NCBI RefSeq assembly: GCF_001439845.1
Contig: NZ_JYLO01000004.1
Location: 372,001-436,000 of the forward strand
From: Pseudomonas lactis
GTDB taxonomy: Bacteria > Pseudomonadota > Gammaproteobacteria > Pseudomonadales > Pseudomonadaceae
Length of the DNA: 64,000 bases
Direction: 5' to 3'
Positions 60,150 through 64,000 of this stretch are shown in pieces. Under the pieces are notes generated by a model. It saw only the letters and a program-made list of their open reading frames with translations, had not been told where the DNA came from and did not search any database. The translations under genes were made by a program, and so were the position numbers. Each line of letters starts with the position of its first letter. Within the stretch, counting starts at the first letter, position 1.

Positions 60150-60169
60150 AATGCGAAACATTATCAATT
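60150..60169 (+). promoter_or_regulatory. candidate Fur box of the second fecIR pair
   Basis: AATGCGAAACATTATCAATT contains the Fur half-site GATAATG on the reverse strand and is roughly palindromic. It lies 24-43 bases before the sigma-factor start at 60193, where iron repression is expected. Confidence 0.45.
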
Positions 60170-60192
60170 AAGCCTGCTGCGCCAGGATGACC

Positions 60193-60708
60193 ATGTCGAG
60201 CGATCACCCACTGGACCCTGCTGCCATCGGCCAGCTTTACCAAGCCCACCATTCGTGGCTGCGGGGCTGGTTGAGCCGGCGCACGGGTTGCCATGAGCGC
60301 GCCGCTGACCTCGCGCAGGACACCTTCGTGCGCCTGCTCAACGCGCGTCAGCAACAGACTTTGCAGCAGCCGCGCGCTTATCTGAGCAGCATCGCACGCA
60401 GCTTGATGATCGACCAATACCGGCGCCGCGAGCTGGAACGCGCCTACCTGGAAAGCCTGGCGCACTTTGCGCAAATGGAGGTGCCGAGCGAAGAAACACG
60501 GCGGCTGATCCTCGACAGCCTGGAACGCATTGACCGTCTGCTCGACCAGCTCAAGCCGAGGGTGCGCGAGGCGTTCCTGTTGGCCCAATTGGACGGCCTG
60601 ACCTGCCCGCAGATCGCCTTGCGCCTGGGCGTGTCCAAGGCCACGGTGGAACGCGACCTGTCCAAGGCGCTGCACGCCTGTTACCGGTTGCGCTATGCCG
60701 ACTCCTGA
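60193..60708 (+). CDS. FecI-type ECF sigma factor, second system
   Basis: A 171-residue sigma factor. Region 2 reads GCHERAADLAQDTFVRLLNA and QQPRAYLSSIARSLMIDQYR; region 4 reads LDGLTCPQIALRLGVSKATV. It differs clearly from the FecI at 41586, so it should serve its own receptor at 61751. The second of two close ATGs was chosen because AGGA lies next to the first. Its end overlaps the anti-sigma gene by 14 bases. Confidence 0.9.
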   Translation: MSSDHPLDPAAIGQLYQAHHSWLRGWLSRRTGCHERAADLAQDTFVRLLNARQQQTLQQPRAYLSSIARSLMIDQYRRRELERAYLESLAHFAQMEVPSEETRRLILDSLERIDRLLDQLKPRVREAFLLAQLDGLTCPQIALRLGVSKATVERDLSKALHACYRLRYADS

Positions 60709-61645
60709 CTCGCGCCTGGTCGACCAGGCCATCCAGTGGATGATCAAGTTGCGCTATAACACCGCCGACGACGCCAGCACCGCGGCCTTTGAACAGTGGC
60801 TGCACACCAGCGACGCGCATCAACAGGCCTGGCATCGGGTCGCCACCCTGAATGACGATTTCAACCACTTGCCAGCGCATGTCAGTCGCCATGCACTCGA
60901 CGGCGCACGCCAGCACATCAGCCGTCGTGAAAGCCTGAAACTGCTCGGGCTGTTTGCCGGCGCCGCAGGTTTAGCCTGGCTTGGCCGCGACTACACGCCC
61001 CTGCCCGCCTTAATGGCGGACTACCGCACCGCCACTGGCGAGCGGCGCTGGGTAGCATTGGAGGATGGCAGCAAAGTCCAGCTCAACAGCGCCAGCGCCG
61101 TCGACATTACTCCTGGCGCCGAACAACGGCTGGTGAACCTGCGCCAGGGTGAAATTTTGATCAATACCGGGGCCGACCACCGTGCGCTATGGGTGCATAC
61201 CCGCGATGGTTACCTGCGCGCCCTCGGCACGCGCTTGCTGGTGCGCGAAGAACCCCAAGGCACCTTGCTGGCCGTGCAACAGGGTGCAGTGGCGGTGTTT
61301 ACCGACCGCTATGACGGCGCCGCACGCCAAGTGATCAAGCCGGGCGAACAGGTGATGTTCAATCGTAGCGGCATTCGCCCGTCCCCCAACAACGGCCTGG
61401 ACCCATGGGCCTGGAGTGACGGCGTGATCAGCGCCCACAATATGCGCCTGGAGGACTTCCTGGCCGAGCTGGGTCGCTATCGCAATGGGTTGCTGCGTTG
61501 CAGCGAAGCCGTGGCGGGGCTGCGGGTGTCGGGCACTTACCAACTGGACGACACCGACCAGGTGCTCAAGTTGGTGGCGCAATCGCTGGCAATCGATGTG
61601 ACCTACCGTAGCCGTTACTGGGTGACCGTCTCCGCGCGCGCGTGA
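60695..61645 (+). CDS. FecR-type anti-sigma factor, second system
   Basis: A 316-residue sensor. The N-terminal DUF4880 region is DQAIQWMIKLRYNTADDAST, then FEQWLHTSDAHQQAWHRV. A short hydrophobic segment (LLGLFAGAAGLAWLG) near residue 90 crosses the membrane and is preceded by a twin-arginine-like RRESLKLLGL. The FecR domain has VALEDGSKVQLNSASAVDIT, and a C-terminal STN-like part reads LRVSGTYQLDDTDQVLKLVA. It overlaps the sigma gene, so the two are made together. Confidence 0.88.
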   Translation: MPTPDSRLVDQAIQWMIKLRYNTADDASTAAFEQWLHTSDAHQQAWHRVATLNDDFNHLPAHVSRHALDGARQHISRRESLKLLGLFAGAAGLAWLGRDYTPLPALMADYRTATGERRWVALEDGSKVQLNSASAVDITPGAEQRLVNLRQGEILINTGADHRALWVHTRDGYLRALGTRLLVREEPQGTLLAVQQGAVAVFTDRYDGAARQVIKPGEQVMFNRSGIRPSPNNGLDPWAWSDGVISAHNMRLEDFLAELGRYRNGLLRCSEAVAGLRVSGTYQLDDTDQVLKLVAQSLAIDVTYRSRYWVTVSARA

Positions 61646-61658
61646 CCGGCCAAAAATA

Positions 61659-61677
61659 AATGAGGTGAATTCTCATT
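61659..61677 (+). promoter_or_regulatory. candidate Fur box before the second TonB receptor gene
   Basis: AATGAG-N7-CTCATT is a 19-base inverted repeat of the form common at Pseudomonas siderophore receptor genes (AATGAGAATNATTCTCATT-like). It lies about 75 bases before the receptor start. Confidence 0.5.
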
Positions 61678-61750
61678 GCCATTCGACCTGTAAGGAAAGG
61701 CCGATCAACAGGCCCGTGTTGTCCACTTCCTTCAGGAGCATCCCGCGGTC

Positions 61751-64000
61751 ATGCAAGCGTTCCCCTCCCTGCGTTCACCTCTCAGGCACGCCATCAAGGC
61801 GACCCTCCTCGGCGCCTGCCTGGCGGCCACTGCCCTTCCGTATACCGCCGGTGCCCAGCCAACCGGCGGCGAACGCCAGACGCGCACCTGGAATATCGCC
61901 CCCGGCCCACTGGCCGGCGCCCTCGATCAATTTGCACGGCAGGCCGGTATCAGCGTGTCGTATGACGCAGGCAGCGTAGCCGGCAAAAGCAGTGATGGGC
62001 TGAGCGGTACCCTGGAGCCACAACAGGCCCTGAGCCGACTGCTTCAAGGCCAGGGCTTGCAGGCTCAGAGCCAGGGCCCGAACGCTTGGTTACTGTTACC
62101 TCAACAGGCCGACAGCTCGACCCTGAACCTGGGCGCCACCACCATTAACGGCGAGCGCCTGGGCGCCACCACCGAAGGCAGCGGCTCCTACACCACCGGC
62201 GCCGTGACCATCGGCAAGGGCGAACACAGCCTGCGACGCACGCCGCAATCGGTGAGTGTGATGACCCGCAAGCTGATGGATGACCAAAACATCACCACCA
62301 TCGACCAATTGCTGGAGCGCACCCCAGGCATCACCAGCTACGAATCGCCCATGGGCGGCAAGTATTTTTACTCCCGGGGCTTCAAGATGCTCGGCCAGTA
62401 CCAGTTCGATGGTGTACCACTGGACATCGGCAAGGACTACATACAAGCCGACAGTTTCAGCGCGAACATGGCGATTTATGACCGTGTGGAAGTGCTTAAA
62501 GGCGCTGCCGGAATGCTCAAGGGCGCCGGCACTGCCAGTGGTGCGGTGAACTTCGTGCGCAAGCGGCCCCAGGACAAGCCCACCACCAGCCTTGGCCTGT
62601 CGGCGGGCACCTGGGATAACTATCACGCCGAATTCGACACCGGCGGCCCATTGAACGACAGCGGCACGGTGCGCGGCCGCGCGGCGGTGAGCCAACAGAA
62701 CCGTGGCTCTTACATGGACCTTGCCAAGCGCCAGGACCAGGCGTTTTACGCGGCCCTGGACATGGATGTCCGCCCTGACACTACCCTGGGCTTCGGAGCC
62801 AGCTATGAGGATGTCGACTCCACGCCGTGCTGGAGCGGCCTGCCGCGTTATCGCGACGGCAAAAGCCTCGGCCTGAGCCGCTCCACCTGCCTTGGCCAGG
62901 CCTGGAACGATTGGCAAAGCCAGCGCACCACGCTGTTCGCCGATCTGATCCATCACTTCAACGACGACTGGAAGCTCAAAGTCAGCGCCGTGCATAGCCG
63001 CAACCTGCAAGACATCAAATACGCCGCCAGCGAGAGCACCGTGGACTATGGCAACCCGGCCCCCACGCTCACCAGCTACGCAGCCTTGCTGGACTACGAT
63101 CACAAAGACTACGGCCTGGACGCCTACATCGACGGTCAATTTGAAGCCTTTGGCCTGCAACATGAGTTGATCCTCGGCGCCAATGGCAGCCGTGGCACTC
63201 AGGACGATGTCTATGCGATCCGCAACCTGCCCCAGCGCCAAAGCGTCTTCAACCCCAACCACCACTTCCCGGAACCTGCCGACGACACCTTCTGGCCCAA
63301 CATGTACCGTGGCGGCACGGTCAAGGAAACCGCCACTCAATACGGTGCCTACGCCACCTTGCGCCTGCGTCTGGCCGAACCTTTGATGCTGGTTCTGGGC
63401 AGTCGCGTCAGTTGGTATGAAAACCGCCGTGAGTCCCTGAACCTGGCCTGGGGCGAGTGGGCCGACCAGGATGCACGCACCAAGGAAACCGGGGTGGTCA
63501 CGCCGTTTGCCGCGCTGATCTACGACCTCAATGACAACCTTTCGGTGTACGCCAGCTACGCCGATATCTTCCAGCCACAAAGCTCCTACGCTACGGTCAG
63601 CGGTTCGGCCCTCAAGCCGAAAATGGGTGAGAACTATGAGTTGGGCATCAAGGGCGAATGGTTTGACGGGCGCCTGAACAGCTCCCTGGCGCTGTTTCGC
63701 GCCATCGAAAAAAACGCCGCCCAAACCGATTTCGAGACCCGCTGCGGCAGCTCCTCCGACGGCTACTGCTACACCGACACGGGCAAGGTTCGCGCCCAAG
63801 GGGTCGAGGCCGAGCTGAGCGGCGAATTGCTTGAACGCCTGCAGGTGTTCGGCGGCTACACCTACACGCAAACCAAGAACCTGAAGAACATCGACAGCGC
63901 AGCCGAAGGCGCGGTGTCCAACACCTACGTACCCCGGCATATGCTGCGTTTGTGGGGCGACTACCAGTTGGACGGTGCGCTGTCGAAATGGACAGTCGGC
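61751..64000 (+). CDS. TonB-dependent siderophore receptor with signalling domain (3' end outside window)
   Basis: The frame stays open from ATG 61751 to the window end (750 codons). A signal peptide (MQAFPSLRSPLRHAIKATLL and onward) ends near ...TAGAQ. An STN domain follows at about 45-120 (WNIAPGPLAGALDQFARQAG). The plug reads RRTPQSVSVMTRKLMDDQNI and VEVLKGAAGMLKGAGTASGA, typical of FpvA/FhuE-type ferric-siderophore receptors, and then come barrel strands. The ligand is not evident. With the FecI/FecR pair directly upstream it forms a second cell-surface signalling system. Only the last few barrel strands are missing. Confidence 0.88.
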   Translation, partial: MQAFPSLRSPLRHAIKATLLGACLAATALPYTAGAQPTGGERQTRTWNIAPGPLAGALDQFARQAGISVSYDAGSVAGKSSDGLSGTLEPQQALSRLLQGQGLQAQSQGPNAWLLLPQQADSSTLNLGATTINGERLGATTEGSGSYTTGAVTIGKGEHSLRRTPQSVSVMTRKLMDDQNITTIDQLLERTPGITSYESPMGGKYFYSRGFKMLGQYQFDGVPLDIGKDYIQADSFSANMAIYDRVEVLKGAAGMLKGAGTASGAVNFVRKRPQDKPTTSLGLSAGTWDNYHAEFDTGGPLNDSGTVRGRAAVSQQNRGSYMDLAKRQDQAFYAALDMDVRPDTTLGFGASYEDVDSTPCWSGLPRYRDGKSLGLSRSTCLGQAWNDWQSQRTTLFADLIHHFNDDWKLKVSAVHSRNLQDIKYAASESTVDYGNPAPTLTSYAALLDYDHKDYGLDAYIDGQFEAFGLQHELILGANGSRGTQDDVYAIRNLPQRQSVFNPNHHFPEPADDTFWPNMYRGGTVKETATQYGAYATLRLRLAEPLMLVLGSRVSWYENRRESLNLAWGEWADQDARTKETGVVTPFAALIYDLNDNLSVYASYADIFQPQSSYATVSGSALKPKMGENYELGIKGEWFDGRLNSSLALFRAIEKNAAQTDFETRCGSSSDGYCYTDTGKVRAQGVEAELSGELLERLQVFGGYTYTQTKNLKNIDSAAEGAVSNTYVPRHMLRLWGDYQLDGALSKWTVG

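Noticed and set aside
62096..63940. A 614-codon open frame on the minus strand opposite the second TonB receptor gene
   Set aside because: The plus strand encodes a clear receptor (signal peptide, STN, plug, barrel). The minus frame is Gly/Ala/Val-rich with no domain and arises from the GC-rich codon use of the real gene.

Overview
The window reads as chromosomal DNA of a Pseudomonas of the P. fluorescens group. The basis is a high-GC, densely packed gene set with family members typical of that group (NhaR, SstT, FecIRA, CodBA, QueD, a BqsSR-like two-component system with PepSY partners, isonitrile hydratase, a DUF6124-type small protein) and many REP/REPIN palindromes of the type GGGAGC-N-GCTCCC between genes. 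No tRNA, rRNA or CRISPR array was seen.

Layout. 0-10 kb: start of a TerC-family gene, a small lipoprotein, nhaR, an MFS exporter, sstT, a 1086-residue toxin-like protein, a DUF1993 protein, YceH, and an AroE-like dehydrogenase. 10-24 kb: small proteins, an AI-2E-family permease, trhP (yegQ), two chemoreceptors around an ion-transporter-superfamily gene, then a BqsS/BqsR-like operon with two PepSY proteins, a patatin and queD. 24-27 kb: a membrane protein/XRE regulator pair behind a clear sigma-70 promoter and operator, then codBA behind a sigma-54-type promoter. 27-33 kb: an orphan type VI secretion cargo module (vgrG, DUF4123 adaptor, class 3 lipase effector, lipoprotein immunity gene). 34-38 kb: an MFS gene and three minus-strand genes, each with its own hrp box (HrpL-type promoter); two of them share an ~80-residue module ending in a DGKIS-like motif, so this is a probable type III secretion substrate cluster. 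38-42 kb: fecA-fecR-fecI. 42-48 kb: cytochrome c, a translationally overlapping SDR / GH15 / alpha-beta hydrolase operon, and a GlxA-type regulator facing an isonitrile hydratase gene. 49-59 kb: a lower-GC defence island (Mrr-like endonuclease with a zinc ribbon, a Gabija-like OLD nuclease plus UvrD-like helicase pair, a 1264-residue YobI/KAP-type membrane NTPase, and an orphan small gene). 59-64 kb: a LysE exporter and a second FecI-FecR-TonB receptor system that runs off the window.

The most unusual signals are two. First, a long intergenic element is present in two full copies (8855-9226 and 33328-33693) and one truncated copy (59145-59233). Both full copies fold on paper into a three-way junction followed by a chain of hairpins. 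Between copies the arms differ by matched changes on both sides, which suggests selection for structure rather than coding. Second, the three-gene hrp-box cluster lies in a window with no type III apparatus genes.

All calls come from reading the sequence and general knowledge of families. No database search was run, and numbers given are counts made by eye.
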